64,000 bases of DNA from a virus (IMGVR_UViG_3300027770_000027:1-64000); one strand, 5' to 3'; shown: positions 16,586 to 25,520, numbered from the stretch's first letter. Translations and numbers: made by a program. The notes: a model not told the origin generated them from the letters alone.

Positions 16586-19129
16586 TTAGGATGTGAGTTC
16601 GTTGAAATCTGCGCCAGTGCGGGTAGCAATGAAGTCTGCCAATATGAATTCTGCGGTTCTCACTGGTTGGATGTAAATGGCAACTCTTAATTCATTGTTG
16701 TCAATCACATCTGGAGTGTTGTTGCGTTCATCACATACAATTTTATATGCATATAAACCGTCATTGTTCTTAGCTTGACTAAATACTGGACTCAAGGCAC
16801 TAACCAGTCTTGCACGAGTTGCAAAGGTATTAGGCTCAAATGTATAGTACTTCAAGAGTCTTAATGTAATTTTTTCAAGAGTCAAGAACAGTCTGCGCAC
16901 ATTAATTCTATCAAAGGCGGAAGGTTTATTGAATAAGGTTTTCTGACCAAAAATAACATATCCATCACCAGCAAAGTAAGCAATAGGATTGATATTAACA
17001 CGATATAACAAATCTCTTTGTTTTTGAGTTGGGTTAATAGCAATATCCAAAACGTTACTAAGTTGCCCTCTGCTAAACCCAGCAGGTGCAGACCATGGAA
17101 AACTTGTTGCAGATGATAAAGCAATATCTGCTGCAACATATCCGGATGCTGGCAACCAACAAGGTTTGTTAGAAAACACATCGTTAAATAACAACCAGTT
17201 ACCGTAAGCAGCAGCGTAGCTAGTCACAGTATTGGCATAAAGATTTTTTAAAGCCCAATAAATATCTGAAGAGAATACATAATCAAATCTCTTAACAGTT
17301 TTATCTTTACCATGGATATCCCAAGGCCCGTTAGCAAAAATACATCTTAAAGGATCCGCAATGAACATGTGATCTTTGCGGGTTTTTTCTGCAAATGTTG
17401 AAAACTGTTGAGCAATAGATTGATACCAAGTTCTTAAAGCACTTGTAGCTTCAACATCTTGATTTTTTAAATCAGCTAAATCAGCAGCAGAAACCGCAAA
17501 AGTTGGATCAAAATGTATTCCAGTATAACCAGAATTTGCTAGTTTAATTTTAGCTAATTTGCAATTTGCCTGAGTCCATATAGTACCTAATCCAGCTTCT
17601 GGAATGATGTCTACATCAACTTCAAGATCGTCGATGCGTTGTAACACTCTTTGGAGTTTTAAAGGCACATCTCCTAAATCATCTCCATTGATAGAATTTT
17701 CTACGAACACACCCTGCGAATATAAATTCTTTGCGTCTTGATGAATTCTAACGGTTTTACCAGCTGGAATATAATTTCGGGCAGTACCTGATAGGGGACT
17801 TAAAGTAGAAGTCACATAAGGAGAATTTAAGGCGATTCTTTCCTCTGTATTCCAATTTCCAATTTCTGATATATAGGGATTAACTATTACTTTAACATCA
17901 GAAGATCTTTGATTAACAAGTTTTTCCAAAGCAAAGGACACTGGTGCTCCTCCTCTAGGATTGTTTTGTGTTCTCTTAGAATATAAAGAACCAGAATATG
18001 CTTCCTGTATTGAATAATCTAATTTAACTGTATCCTGAGCATATATAGAAGAACGAACTTTTAGATATACCAGACTCAAGCTATCATTGTATTCTTTACT
18101 GCCAAAATCAAAACCTGTAGGATATTGTTCTATTACTTCTGAAATACTACCAGATCCGTCCATTGGAGTTGCTGATAATTTGAAGTTTAATTTAGTAGAA
18201 CTAACATCAACAAAGGTTTGGAAGTGCTCTCCAATGTCACCTATACCGGTTTGCATGCCCGCAACTGCTTTCATACCACCAACTGCATCGAAATTCGTTG
18301 CGGGGTTATTGTTAGAGTTGTCTGCCAGACCTACATAATATCCTTCATAAATTTCATTGATAGATACCTTGGAAGGATTGGCTATAATAATACCGGCATT
18401 ACCTAAACCAAGTTCATCTCCTGCTTTGAGGGTTGTTGTATATTTGTCTGACCAGTCTAATTGATTCGAAAGTAAGGCACTATATGCCCCTTCGTCTAAT
18501 AATACAGATTTTGGAGCCAATATTTGATAATAGTTGGCATTTTCATATGTGACTGGTATCTGAACATATGAAGAGGTTAAGGCTCCAGTCGGTGCGTAAA
18601 AATTAGGCAATTCAGGATTATGCTGTGTTGGATCTCCCGACATTGCTGCGTAGGTTGAAAGAAACGGCATTGTATTGGAGAATACATCTAACCAGGTTCC
18701 TTTAGAACCACCGGCTCCTGTAAGAGAAGGTATAAATTGTACACCACCGCCTGGAAGATCTTGATAAGAACCTGCTAATGTTTGAGTGTGATAAACTGCA
18801 GATATTCCATACACCAAAGCACTGTATGTATTGGCAAATCCTGATCCGTGACCCGAACCATAAGCCATTCTAGTAACCATAAGATTACCAGGAGACTGGG
18901 TAAGGATTTGTCGAGCGGTGTGATATAAATAACGCTCCGCTTCATTGGTTGGAATCCCGAAAACAGTTTCATATTCAGAAACTGAGGAGATATTAACAAT
19001 TTCATCAGTAGGACCTTGAGAAGTGAATCCAGTGATAAATATATTAGTCCCAACTTGAGATCTTGCTATAATAGACAGGTCTGTCTCGTTGATTTGGACT
19101 CCAGGAGATGCTATTGTTCTTGTTGCCAT
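16586..19129 (-). CDS. tail sheath protein, gp18-like
   Basis: 847 residues; T4 gp18 is about 660, so there is extra inserted sequence in the middle (roughly 130-480). The N-terminus ASPGVQINETDLS..IIARSQVGTNIFITGFTSQGP and the C-terminal DRINVRRLFLTLEKITLRLLKY through RVAIYIQPVRTAEFILADFIATRTG are the conserved sheath core and handshake regions. The sheath contracts to push the tube through the envelope. It is the first gene of the late tail operon, and its late promoter has a longer 15-nt gap to the ATG. Confidence 0.95.
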   Translation of the reverse strand: MATRTIASPGVQINETDLSIIARSQVGTNIFITGFTSQGPTDEIVNISSVSEYETVFGIPTNEAERYLYHTARQILTQSPGNLMVTRMAYGSGHGSGFANTYSALVYGISAVYHTQTLAGSYQDLPGGGVQFIPSLTGAGGSKGTWLDVFSNTMPFLSTYAAMSGDPTQHNPELPNFYAPTGALTSSYVQIPVTYENANYYQILAPKSVLLDEGAYSALLSNQLDWSDKYTTTLKAGDELGLGNAGIIIANPSKVSINEIYEGYYVGLADNSNNNPATNFDAVGGMKAVAGMQTGIGDIGEHFQTFVDVSSTKLNFKLSATPMDGSGSISEVIEQYPTGFDFGSKEYNDSLSLVYLKVRSSIYAQDTVKLDYSIQEAYSGSLYSKRTQNNPRGGAPVSFALEKLVNQRSSDVKVIVNPYISEIGNWNTEERIALNSPYVTSTLSPLSGTARNYIPAGKTVRIHQDAKNLYSQGVFVENSINGDDLGDVPLKLQRVLQRIDDLEVDVDIIPEAGLGTIWTQANCKLAKIKLANSGYTGIHFDPTFAVSAADLADLKNQDVEATSALRTWYQSIAQQFSTFAEKTRKDHMFIADPLRCIFANGPWDIHGKDKTVKRFDYVFSSDIYWALKNLYANTVTSYAAAYGNWLLFNDVFSNKPCWLPASGYVAADIALSSATSFPWSAPAGFSRGQLSNVLDIAINPTQKQRDLLYRVNINPIAYFAGDGYVIFGQKTLFNKPSAFDRINVRRLFLTLEKITLRLLKYYTFEPNTFATRARLVSALSPVFSQAKNNDGLYAYKIVCDERNNTPDVIDNNELRVAIYIQPVRTAEFILADFIATRTGADFNELTS

Positions 19130-19144
19130 AAAAAATTATGTAAC

Positions 19145-19152
19145 TACTTATC
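19145..19152 (-). promoter_or_regulatory. late promoter GATAAGTA, longer leader
   Basis: Late octamer 15 nt before the sheath ATG; the leader is about 10 nt instead of the usual 0-3. Confidence 0.65.
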
Positions 19153-19199
19153 TTTTTGTGGGACCCAAATGAATTTGCTCTTGAATGGTAACGTTTGTA

Positions 19200-19207
19200 T
19201 CTAAATA
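19200..19207 (+). promoter_or_regulatory. late promoter TCTAAATA
   Basis: Late octamer 5 nt before the ATG at 19213; with the sheath promoter it forms a divergent pair. Confidence 0.65.
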
Positions 19208-19212
19208 GATAT

Positions 19213-19560
19213 ATGAGTCGCTTTGATGATATTATTAAAAACACCTTAAATCAGGTAAATGAAACTGCTTCTATATTGTCAGACATATATTCAAGCACAG
19301 ATCCTCAAAAGGTTACTTTGATTAATCAAGCACTTATAAAGTTGGCACAAAAGACTGGATCCAATCAATTAATGGGAACAGAAAAGGCTGCACTTGATGA
19401 ATTCGGAAAGGCATTTGCTTCTAAGATGACATCCACCACTCCCTCAACCTCTGCAGTCAATCCCACAGGAGCACCTACCACACCAGCGCCCACCACAGCT
19501 GCTGTTGGTCCTGGATCCAATCCAGTAAGTCAACAGATTAGTTCTACAGCAGGATACTAA
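19213..19560 (+). CDS. small hypothetical protein with Thr/Pro-rich tail
   Basis: 115 residues. The N-terminal ~70 are helical (MSRFDDIIKNTLNQ, LINQALIKLAQKTG), followed by a Ser/Thr/Pro/Ala-rich tail. The first residues resemble the short start peptides of other proteins in this genome. Function unknown. I chose the ATG at 19213 over an upstream one because the late octamer lies 5 nt before it. Confidence 0.65.
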   Translation: MSRFDDIIKNTLNQVNETASILSDIYSSTDPQKVTLINQALIKLAQKTGSNQLMGTEKAALDEFGKAFASKMTSTTPSTSAVNPTGAPTTPAPTTAAVGPGSNPVSQQISSTAGY

Positions 19561-19563
19561 ATA
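19556..19563 (+). promoter_or_regulatory. late promoter ACTAAATA
   Basis: Late octamer 7 nt before the phoH-like start at 19571; it includes the stop of the previous gene. Confidence 0.65.
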
Positions 19564-19570
19564 ACTATAT

Positions 19571-20368
19571 ATGGGAAAAAAACCCCGTTCGAAAAGCCGG
19601 CCAATGGCAGAATTAGTATTGGAAAATACTGATGAACCAAAGGATACATCACCAAGAGTCTATCAGAGAGACAAAATAAATTTTGACTTTAATTGTAGAC
19701 CACTTCCGTGGACAGAAAAACAAAAAGCCCTTATCGCTACGTTATTGGATAAAAAAACTAAATGTGTTTTCATAGAAGGACCCGCAGGAACTTCCAAAAC
19801 ATGTACGGCGGTTTATGCTGGTCTACAATTATTGAAACTTAAAAAAGCTTCTGATATTATTTTTGTAAGAAGTGCCGTGGAGAGTGCTGATAGTAAAATT
19901 GGCTACCTGCCCGGTACTATAGATGAAAAGTTTGAAGCTTATATGGCACCGTTTACAGAAAAGATGGAAGAATTTCTAGACTCTGGTACTATTAAAAGGT
20001 TACACACAGATAAAAGAGTTAGTGCTATGCCGGTGAATTACATAAGAGGTCTTCACTGGCCTGCAAAGGTTATTATAGTAGATGAATGTCAAAATATTAC
20101 CTTTAAAGAATTAACAACAACCATTACCCGGTTGGGAGAATTTTCAAAAATTATCTTTTTAGGAGATCCCAAACAATCAGACTTGCCTCCAAATAAATCT
20201 GGAGGATTTGCTAGAATGTGTGAACTATTTTCCGGACAAGATAGTATAGATCATGGAGTTTTTCACTTTAAATTTGACAAAGAAGACATTGTTCGTTCAG
20301 AATTTGTTAAATTTGTGGTGTCTAAATTAGAAGAAACTCCACCATCCCATGAGATGTTTCCGGTATAA
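19571..20368 (+). CDS. phoH: PhoH-like ATPase
   Basis: 265 residues. RecA-type P-loop: Walker A GPAGTSKT at 70-77, Walker B VIIVDECQN near 170, then the sensor-like KIIFLGDPKQSD near 195. This is the PhoH family, widespread in marine and freshwater myoviruses; its role in infection is not settled (RNA metabolism or phosphate stress have been proposed). It is the only enzyme in a plus-strand run of small genes and is under a late-type promoter. Confidence 0.92.
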   Translation: MGKKPRSKSRPMAELVLENTDEPKDTSPRVYQRDKINFDFNCRPLPWTEKQKALIATLLDKKTKCVFIEGPAGTSKTCTAVYAGLQLLKLKKASDIIFVRSAVESADSKIGYLPGTIDEKFEAYMAPFTEKMEEFLDSGTIKRLHTDKRVSAMPVNYIRGLHWPAKVIIVDECQNITFKELTTTITRLGEFSKIIFLGDPKQSDLPPNKSGGFARMCELFSGQDSIDHGVFHFKFDKEDIVRSEFVKFVVSKLEETPPSHEMFPV

Positions 20369-20370
20369 CC

Positions 20371-20378
20371 TGTAAGTA
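20371..20378 (+). promoter_or_regulatory. late promoter TGTAAGTA
   Basis: Late octamer 5 nt before the ATG at 20384. Confidence 0.6.
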
Positions 20379-20383
20379 TACAT

Positions 20384-20575
20384 ATGAGCAATCAGAATCA
20401 AAAACCAGAATATCAAACTCTAGCCAATAAGCCAATTGGATGCACTTATTGTGGCAATCATGTACAAGGAAAAATTGAAGAACAATATGATCCACGTACC
20501 AAAGTTGTCAATAAATTAATTAAGTGGAACTGTGGTCGTTGTGGTAATGTAGTAAGAATAGGCAAACCACAATAA
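20384..20575 (+). CDS. zinc-ribbon protein
   Basis: 63 residues with two Cys pairs, CTYC and CGRC, separated by about 30 residues, ending in NVVRIGKPQ. This is a classic zinc ribbon and could bind nucleic acid or stabilise a complex. Partner unknown. Confidence 0.7.
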   Translation: MSNQNQKPEYQTLANKPIGCTYCGNHVQGKIEEQYDPRTKVVNKLIKWNCGRCGNVVRIGKPQ

Positions 20576-20582
20576 TTTCTTT

Positions 20583-21065
20583 ATGGACGTGAATAAAATC
20601 TTTAACGAGGCCTTAGACGGACTCTGGAACAATACTAGTTATGGTGGCCAGAGTGACCCTCCTCGAAAAGATTTTAGTCCACAAAGTAGTGCTCAAGGGT
20701 ATAATTTTCCCTATCAAAAAAATAAAGGACCAGTATTTCCCCCGACTGCTCCTGGACCCGAGGCCCCAATAAATCTAGCATGGCCTCTTCAAACCATTAC
20801 ATATGATCTGGCAGACAGTTTTACCTATCTGTTAGCAGCCTCTAATAAGTTAGAAAATTGTAGACAATTAAATACGGCCATATCAAAGAAACAACGAAAG
20901 CAATTAGACTCTCTTCTTACTTTTTCTGCAAAAATTATGACGGCCATACAAAAATTAGATGCAGAGATTGGTTTAGTAGCAAATCTCTCTAATGAACAAC
21001 CCCCGATGAATCCTCATCAAGAAAGAGATCCGAATAGTGTTGCAGTTCCCTTGAAAAATATGTAA
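20583..21065 (+). CDS. hypothetical protein
   Basis: 160 residues. A Pro/Gly/Ser-rich first 60 residues, then a helical part (LAASNKLENCRQLNTAISKKQRKQL) and a polar tail. No family recognised. It starts 7 nt after the zinc-ribbon gene and is probably co-transcribed with it. Confidence 0.65.
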   Translation: MDVNKIFNEALDGLWNNTSYGGQSDPPRKDFSPQSSAQGYNFPYQKNKGPVFPPTAPGPEAPINLAWPLQTITYDLADSFTYLLAASNKLENCRQLNTAISKKQRKQLDSLLTFSAKIMTAIQKLDAEIGLVANLSNEQPPMNPHQERDPNSVAVPLKNM

Positions 21066-21074
21066 TATTTGTTT

Positions 21075-21482
21075 ATGAAAATAAACAAAAACTTGTTTGA
21101 CTTTTTGAAGTCAACATCTGTAGTAATGTTTACCTCCTCTCTTGTGGGGTTATCATTTATCCTTCTAGAAAAACCTTTTTGGCCGGCTTTTATTCTAGCG
21201 GTGTGTACACAGTATATACTCTTTTCCTTTGTTGCAAACCTAATCAATAGTTTCTTAGCAGCTTCTGTTAGACAAAAGGAATTAGATGTTCTAGAACCTC
21301 TTTCATCTATTCTCCAATGTGCAACTTGCTCTGCTTCTAATGTTATTACATTTGTGCCTAATCAAAATGAGAGGGTAGAATTTGTATGTGACAGTCCTAC
21401 ATGTGCTAGTAAGAATGTAGTGAATATTAATTTTACAGTGGCTCGTGTCACAGAATTCAATGATCCTATTGAAATTAAATAA
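21075..21482 (+). CDS. membrane protein with C-terminal Cys-rich domain
   Basis: 135 residues. Two hydrophobic segments (about 18-37 and 43-60) form a hairpin in the membrane. The C-terminal half has CATC and CDSPTC, a possible zinc site facing the cytoplasm. The ATG at 21075 is preferred to a TTG two codons upstream. Function unknown. Confidence 0.65.
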   Translation: MKINKNLFDFLKSTSVVMFTSSLVGLSFILLEKPFWPAFILAVCTQYILFSFVANLINSFLAASVRQKELDVLEPLSSILQCATCSASNVITFVPNQNERVEFVCDSPTCASKNVVNINFTVARVTEFNDPIEIK

Positions 21483-21483
21483 T

Positions 21484-21810
21484 ATGAAAACCAAGACAAA
21501 ACCAGAACAGTTCACAGAAGAACCTAAACAAAATCCTTTGGCTTGGTGGGGTGAAACACAAGAAAAGGCCTTAACATTAGCAAAGTGGATGTCTCTGTAT
21601 GAGGCAGTTAATTATATAGCAGACAAAGCTGATGAAAAGCAGATTCCTATTGATGATGTAGATTTTAAACCACTAGATATTCGTGACTATATGGAATCTA
21701 CCCAGGATATCTTTTTACGTAAAATTTTAGAACACGATTATAAAATTCATATCTGTGCCTCCTCTGATAATGTTGTAGACAACGTAGAAGTTGAATTAAA
21801 TCCTACTTAA
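21484..21810 (+). CDS. hypothetical acidic protein
   Basis: 108 residues, acidic and helical (WMSLYEAVNYIADKADEKQIPIDDVDF). The ATG lies 1 nt after the preceding stop. Its stop shares the tetranucleotide TTAA with the convergent neck gene. No family recognised. Confidence 0.65.
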   Translation: MKTKTKPEQFTEEPKQNPLAWWGETQEKALTLAKWMSLYEAVNYIADKADEKQIPIDDVDFKPLDIRDYMESTQDIFLRKILEHDYKIHICASSDNVVDNVEVELNPT

Positions 21811-22439
21811 TAATTTCCATAAACAGAAGTTCTGCTGTCTGGGTTATCCACAATGTAATCAAAGTGTTCTTGTGTAGAATGTTCTTCAATGATGTCGTTA
21901 TCATCATGGGTAATATTACCAACACCAGGCCCAGGCGCAGTCGGCTCGAAGCTATAGTTACACCTTTTAGCAGACCAGAACCAAACATAATGTCCTCCGA
22001 GGGCATTTACTTTAAATTCATCAATAGCTTCTGTTATCTCATACACAGTAGCTCCTCGTTTAGGAAATCCTAAACGATCAGATCCATATTCAGACAGTAC
22101 CACTACATCACCAGCCTTGGGTTCTGCAGATACTCCAAAAACTGCTGTAAACATTTCTGGATGAATAACGGAAGCAACCTCCCCATCTGCAACTAAACCA
22201 AATTTAGACAACATAATAGCATCGTTGTTTAAATTTAAATAAACAATTAATGGTTTTGGCACTTCAAAACCAGCCATTGGTTGTTCTCCGTAAAGTTGAT
22301 TAGCAGCTGATAAAGATGTGTTATTAACATAATACATTACTTCCTGACCTTTTATTGAAATCTGTTCTTTCCACCAATTAGAAATCAAATAACGTTCAGA
22401 AGCATTTGTTTGTTTATTTAAATATCGTAAGTTGTCCAT
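21807..22439 (-). CDS. neck protein, gp14-like
   Basis: 210 residues. The start RYLNKQTNASERYLISNWWKEQISIKGQEVMYYVN and the later NNDAIMLSKFGL segment match the gp14-type neck proteins of T4-like phages ('NRY.n...nasE..L...L..E.I.i.G.dv.Y', then 'LSKFG'). gp14 completes the head-neck and accepts the tail. The C-terminus is acidic. It follows the 137-residue gene by 1 nt. Confidence 0.75.
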   Translation of the reverse strand: MDNLRYLNKQTNASERYLISNWWKEQISIKGQEVMYYVNNTSLSAANQLYGEQPMAGFEVPKPLIVYLNLNNDAIMLSKFGLVADGEVASVIHPEMFTAVFGVSAEPKAGDVVVLSEYGSDRLGFPKRGATVYEITEAIDEFKVNALGGHYVWFWSAKRCNYSFEPTAPGPGVGNITHDDNDIIEEHSTQEHFDYIVDNPDSRTSVYGNY

Positions 22440-22440
22440 A

Positions 22441-22854
22441 TTATCGTTTAAATAATGTCCAAGTTTGTCTGTCTGGAAAAAACTTTATACAGACTTTAGC
22501 ACCAGTAAGTTTACATTTTATCCCGTGAATGGACTTAACATAAGAATCTTCTTGATCATGGTCATGTTTAATCTTATAAAGACTAAAAATTGGTTGTACC
22601 AAATTCCATTTTAAATTTGGCATTAGAGTGGTGCCACTATTAATAAATTTATTAATAAGAGGATGTTCCGCATCTTTTTTTGTGTGAGAAACTGCTACTA
22701 GGTTTTCTTTACCACTCTTGCGGTGTCCCATTTTCATCAAGCGATCTTTACTTTGATGATGAGTACGAGAATTGGCAGTAAATTTGTCAGATTTATTGAA
22801 TTGAGGTTTTAGAGATTCTCCTCGCTTATAAAATGAAAAAAATGAATCTAACAT
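22441..22854 (-). CDS. hypothetical protein upstream of neck gene
   Basis: 137 residues, basic (many Lys and His), beginning MLDSFFSFYKRGESLKPQF. No family recognised; the pairing with the gp14-like gene suggests a neck or head-completion role. The ATG at 22854 is chosen because a late octamer lies 8 nt upstream; an in-frame upstream ATG would lie inside the terminator. Confidence 0.6.
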   Translation of the reverse strand: MLDSFFSFYKRGESLKPQFNKSDKFTANSRTHHQSKDRLMKMGHRKSGKENLVAVSHTKKDAEHPLINKFINSGTTLMPNLKWNLVQPIFSLYKIKHDHDQEDSYVKSIHGIKCKLTGAKVCIKFFPDRQTWTLFKR

Positions 22855-22862
22855 AACATAGA

Positions 22863-22870
22863 TACTTAGG
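22863..22870 (-). promoter_or_regulatory. late promoter CCTAAGTA
   Basis: Late octamer 8 nt before the ATG at 22854, right after the T-run of the upstream terminator. Confidence 0.6.
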
Positions 22871-22877
22871 CAAAAAA

Positions 22878-22900
22878 AACTCCGTCTCAAGGACGGAGTT
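22878..22900 (-). terminator. rho-independent terminator, bidirectional
   Basis: Stem AACTCCGTC / GACGGAGTT (9 bp) with a 5-nt loop; eight T follow on the minus strand and T-rich sequence on the plus strand. It ends the acidic-protein transcript. Confidence 0.85.
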
Positions 22901-22925
22901 TTTATTTTTTAGACTTACGCTTAAT

Positions 22926-23846
22926 TTACTGATCGTTCCAGAATTTGCCTTGTCTTACATAGTCTGTTTTTTGTCCAGACTTACTCTGTAGAGGGGCAAT
23001 ATTTCCTTTGAATTCTGTGGGCTTACCATCTACCTTAGCACCTTTAGGAACTTGGGCCTTTCCCTTGGCAACATTAACAGCTCCTTTAACAACATTGTTT
23101 TTAGGATTTGTAAAGTTGTTGGCAAGACGTTCAAGATCTACTAAAGCAGTGCCAAGTTCTTCGGCGTCTACTTCTTCTTCAACTTTACTGTCTTCACCGT
23201 CTTCTTCACCACCTTCTTCACCTTCTTCTTCGTTAACGGTGTTTTCTCCAAAGGGATTACCAGTACCTTCTTCTCCTTCTTCGTCTTCTTCTCCTTCTTC
23301 GTCTTCTTCTCCTTCTTCTTCGCCACCTTCTTCATGTTCTTCTTCTTCTTCTTCTTCTTCAGATTCACCTTCTTCGTGTCCTGTGGCCTTTTCCAAAGCA
23401 GCTACGGCTGCTCTTAAAGCATGTAACACTTGAACCATGGGGTCTTCATCTTCTTCAGAGGCTTCTGCTTCTCCTTCACCGGATTCTGCATCACCGCTAA
23501 AATTTAAATCTAAATCACCAGCGGGGGCTCCACCAAAGTTAGGTTGGCTGTTGGCTTCTTCATCAGATTCCCAGTTTTCCTGAGCTAAAATTTTATTATA
23601 AAGAGAATCAAAGGGATTGGTTGAAGCATTAACTAAAGTTTTCTTAAGGGGTTTGGGAGAAGTTTCTGCCCCGTCTGAATTAAGTTCCTTAGAAGCTTCT
23701 TTAGGTTTGTCAACCGTTTCACCTTCTTGTTTGTTGATCTTCACCTTACCGAAATAAGGATCCTTTGAGGGAGTGATATCGGAACCTTTAACGGCTTGAC
23801 CTTCACTTTCGTTTAAGATTTTGTTGTAAGCATCTAGTAATGACAT
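22926..23846 (-). CDS. highly acidic protein, possible prohead core or packaged protein
   Basis: 306 residues. Starts MSLLDAYNKILNES and repeats a similar motif at about 78 (LYNKIL). Residues ~120-230 are dominated by Glu runs encoded by GAA/GAG repeats. Such polyanionic proteins act as prohead scaffold cores, internal proteins or DNA mimics; none can be chosen from sequence. The N-terminal ILNE fits the (I/L)-x-E cleavage rule of T4 gp21 prohead protease. It has its own late promoter (15-nt gap) and a strong terminator, so it is a single-gene unit. Confidence 0.65.
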   Translation of the reverse strand: MSLLDAYNKILNESEGQAVKGSDITPSKDPYFGKVKINKQEGETVDKPKEASKELNSDGAETSPKPLKKTLVNASTNPFDSLYNKILAQENWESDEEANSQPNFGGAPAGDLDLNFSGDAESGEGEAEASEEDEDPMVQVLHALRAAVAALEKATGHEEGESEEEEEEEEHEEGGEEEGEEDEEGEEDEEGEEGTGNPFGENTVNEEEGEEGGEEDGEDSKVEEEVDAEELGTALVDLERLANNFTNPKNNVVKGAVNVAKGKAQVPKGAKVDGKPTEFKGNIAPLQSKSGQKTDYVRQGKFWNDQ

Positions 23847-23861
23847 AAGCGTTTGTAAGAA

Positions 23862-23869
23862 TATTTACC
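23862..23869 (-). promoter_or_regulatory. late promoter GGTAAATA, longer leader
   Basis: Late octamer 15 nt before the ATG at 23846. Confidence 0.6.
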
Positions 23870-23885
23870 TTTTAAGTAGGCCAAT

Positions 23886-24683
23886 TCAATTGTTAGACAG
23901 AGTTTTTTCTGCTTCTAAAATCATTTTTGCTTCCTCTTTAAGGTCTAATGTGGGTATTAATTCATATTTATCTCCACCAATCCACACTATGTTAGATTCT
24001 TTTATTTTAATATTAGTATTGCGTTCAATTATAAGAGAATACAGATGTAACTGTAAACTATATTTAGTTATTGAATTATTGGATAGATGACTCAAAATTC
24101 CAGTCAAGTTATCTTTAGCCTTACTATGCACGTCCTTATTGGTCTTGTAGTCAAATACTATAATAGTTTGATCTTTTGTGTTAAAGGAAAGGTTGTCCAG
24201 AGTTCCACACACAGAGGATTCCTTATCTCCTATAACAAATTCTGAACGCAATATAACATGTTCTTGATTAAACCATTCATAAAAATTTAAAAAATGATTT
24301 ACATGATTAGCAACATCTTTGTAAAAGGTATCCTCATCTAGATAATCTGGATATTTTCTAATAAAACTTTTAATGACATTTTTATCCAGAGGACTTTTTT
24401 TTCTTAAAAAATAGTTTTCAATGTATGAATGTACCAATGTACCCTTTTCACAAGAATAATCTCTTTTGAAGTCCCACAACTGTCTTACTTCACCCACCGG
24501 CACTCCTTGGTTCTTGGCTACAATTCGAGAAATCTTATCTACATCAAAAGGTACTTCGTATTGTTTAATAATTCGAGATATAGATTTGCCAGAAGTGGTA
24601 TTCCCTATTTTATAGGAATGTCCTTCTTCATAAAAAAAGATATCCTTGAAGGCCAAATCCAATTCTATCAGGTCTTTTGTCAT
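23886..24683 (-). CDS. PD-(D/E)XK nuclease, RecB/Cas4-like
   Basis: 265 residues. The nuclease core is CGTLDNLSF (first Asp), IIVFDYKTNK (D-x-K) and YSLQLHLYSLII (the Q-x-x-L-Y helix), the order of RecB-type exonucleases. A Glu upstream (KGTLVHSYIE) completes the site. Likely role: DNA end processing in recombination or host DNA breakdown. I prefer the ATG at 24683; an upstream in-frame ATG at 24734 would overlap the divergent promoter region. A TATAAT-like box lies 14 nt before the preferred start. Confidence 0.75.
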   Translation of the reverse strand: MTKDLIELDLAFKDIFFYEEGHSYKIGNTTSGKSISRIIKQYEVPFDVDKISRIVAKNQGVPVGEVRQLWDFKRDYSCEKGTLVHSYIENYFLRKKSPLDKNVIKSFIRKYPDYLDEDTFYKDVANHVNHFLNFYEWFNQEHVILRSEFVIGDKESSVCGTLDNLSFNTKDQTIIVFDYKTNKDVHSKAKDNLTGILSHLSNNSITKYSLQLHLYSLIIERNTNIKIKESNIVWIGGDKYELIPTLDLKEEAKMILEAEKTLSNN

Positions 24684-24727
24684 TATGTTTTCATTATAGA
24701 TCTCTTTTTTAAAAATGCTCTTTTTGC

Positions 24728-24756
24728 TTGACAAATTCTTTAAAACCTGTGATAAT
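24728..24756 (+). promoter_or_regulatory. sigma70-type promoter TTGACA-17-GATAAT
   Basis: A near-perfect host-type promoter with 17-nt spacing; GATAAT ends 6 nt before the ATG at 24763, so the transcript would be almost leaderless. Confidence 0.8.
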
Positions 24757-24762
24757 TATAAT

Positions 24763-25107
24763 ATGAAGAAGCTATCTGAAAAATTCATCAAAAAGAGTTT
24801 TAGACACGTCCTGGTAAAAAGAGAAGGTGATGTGGCAATATACAAGCGTCGACATATTGAAAACACAGGGCGGTGGCATTATGAAGTGGTAGTTATTACT
24901 TCACACGATGGGACTTATATTAATGAAAACCTCATTGAAGCTAGTGAGATTTATCCTAGCACTTCGCAATGGGGACTCATGGGATGGACGCACACTACCA
25001 TAGAGGAGGCAGAAAAACGATTTCTTTTAACTTTAAAAAGAGTACAAACCTCAGAAGAGAATAAGATAGCAAAGGCGGAAAAGGCATCAAAAAAACAAAG
25101 CAAGTAG
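24763..25107 (+). CDS. hypothetical early protein, Lys-rich tail
   Basis: 114 residues. A mixed alpha/beta N-terminal ~90 residues (DVAIYKRRHIENTGRWHYEVVVI) with a Lys/Ala-rich tail. No family recognised. The ATG at 24763 is chosen because the sigma70-type -10 box ends 6 nt upstream. Confidence 0.65.
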   Translation: MKKLSEKFIKKSFRHVLVKREGDVAIYKRRHIENTGRWHYEVVVITSHDGTYINENLIEASEIYPSTSQWGLMGWTHTTIEEAEKRFLLTLKRVQTSEENKIAKAEKASKKQSK

Positions 25108-25112
25108 TCTTC

Positions 25113-25520
25113 ATGAAGCTTTCTAAGGAAGATTTAACCAATCTGTTTAAAAAGATAATGATTCTGGTGAAAACACAACCACCAGAATTTTTTAATCTTC
25201 GTAAAATGAGTGGCACAGTGGGCCTGTGTTATTTTACAGATATTGAATTAGATTATAGAAGAGATATAATTCCTACTGCCTTTCATGAATTAATTCATTA
25301 TCTTTACCCCGATTGGCCAGAGTCTGCAGTCAGATATGCAGAGTCTCGGATTATTAATTTTTGCACCCCACTCCAGGTTGCATCATTTTTAAAAATTCTA
25401 GCAAATAAAATTTATAAAGCAGAGCTTGCTAAGCAGACTCTCACAGAAGGAAAACCCAAAAAATGCAGGGCTAAACATCTTAAAATAAAGATTAGAAAGC
25501 CAAATCAAAATTTAGACTAA
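25113..25520 (+). CDS. SprT-like zinc metallopeptidase, small
   Basis: 135 residues. AFHELIHYLYP carries HExxH, with a downstream Glu/Ser-rich helix. Short phage SprT-like or neutral zinc peptidases have this layout; the target is unknown. It is 5 nt after the preceding gene and shares its promoter. Confidence 0.65.
   Translation: MKLSKEDLTNLFKKIMILVKTQPPEFFNLRKMSGTVGLCYFTDIELDYRRDIIPTAFHELIHYLYPDWPESAVRYAESRIINFCTPLQVASFLKILANKIYKAELAKQTLTEGKPKKCRAKHLKIKIRKPNQNLD

Noticed and set aside
23168-23368. Lys-rich open frame in another frame of the acidic gene
   Set aside because: It is the frame-shifted reading of GAA/GAG repeats and has no start signal.
23008-23433. Ser/Pro-rich plus-strand frame
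   Set aside because: Antisense shadow of the acidic gene; low complexity mirrors the repeat.
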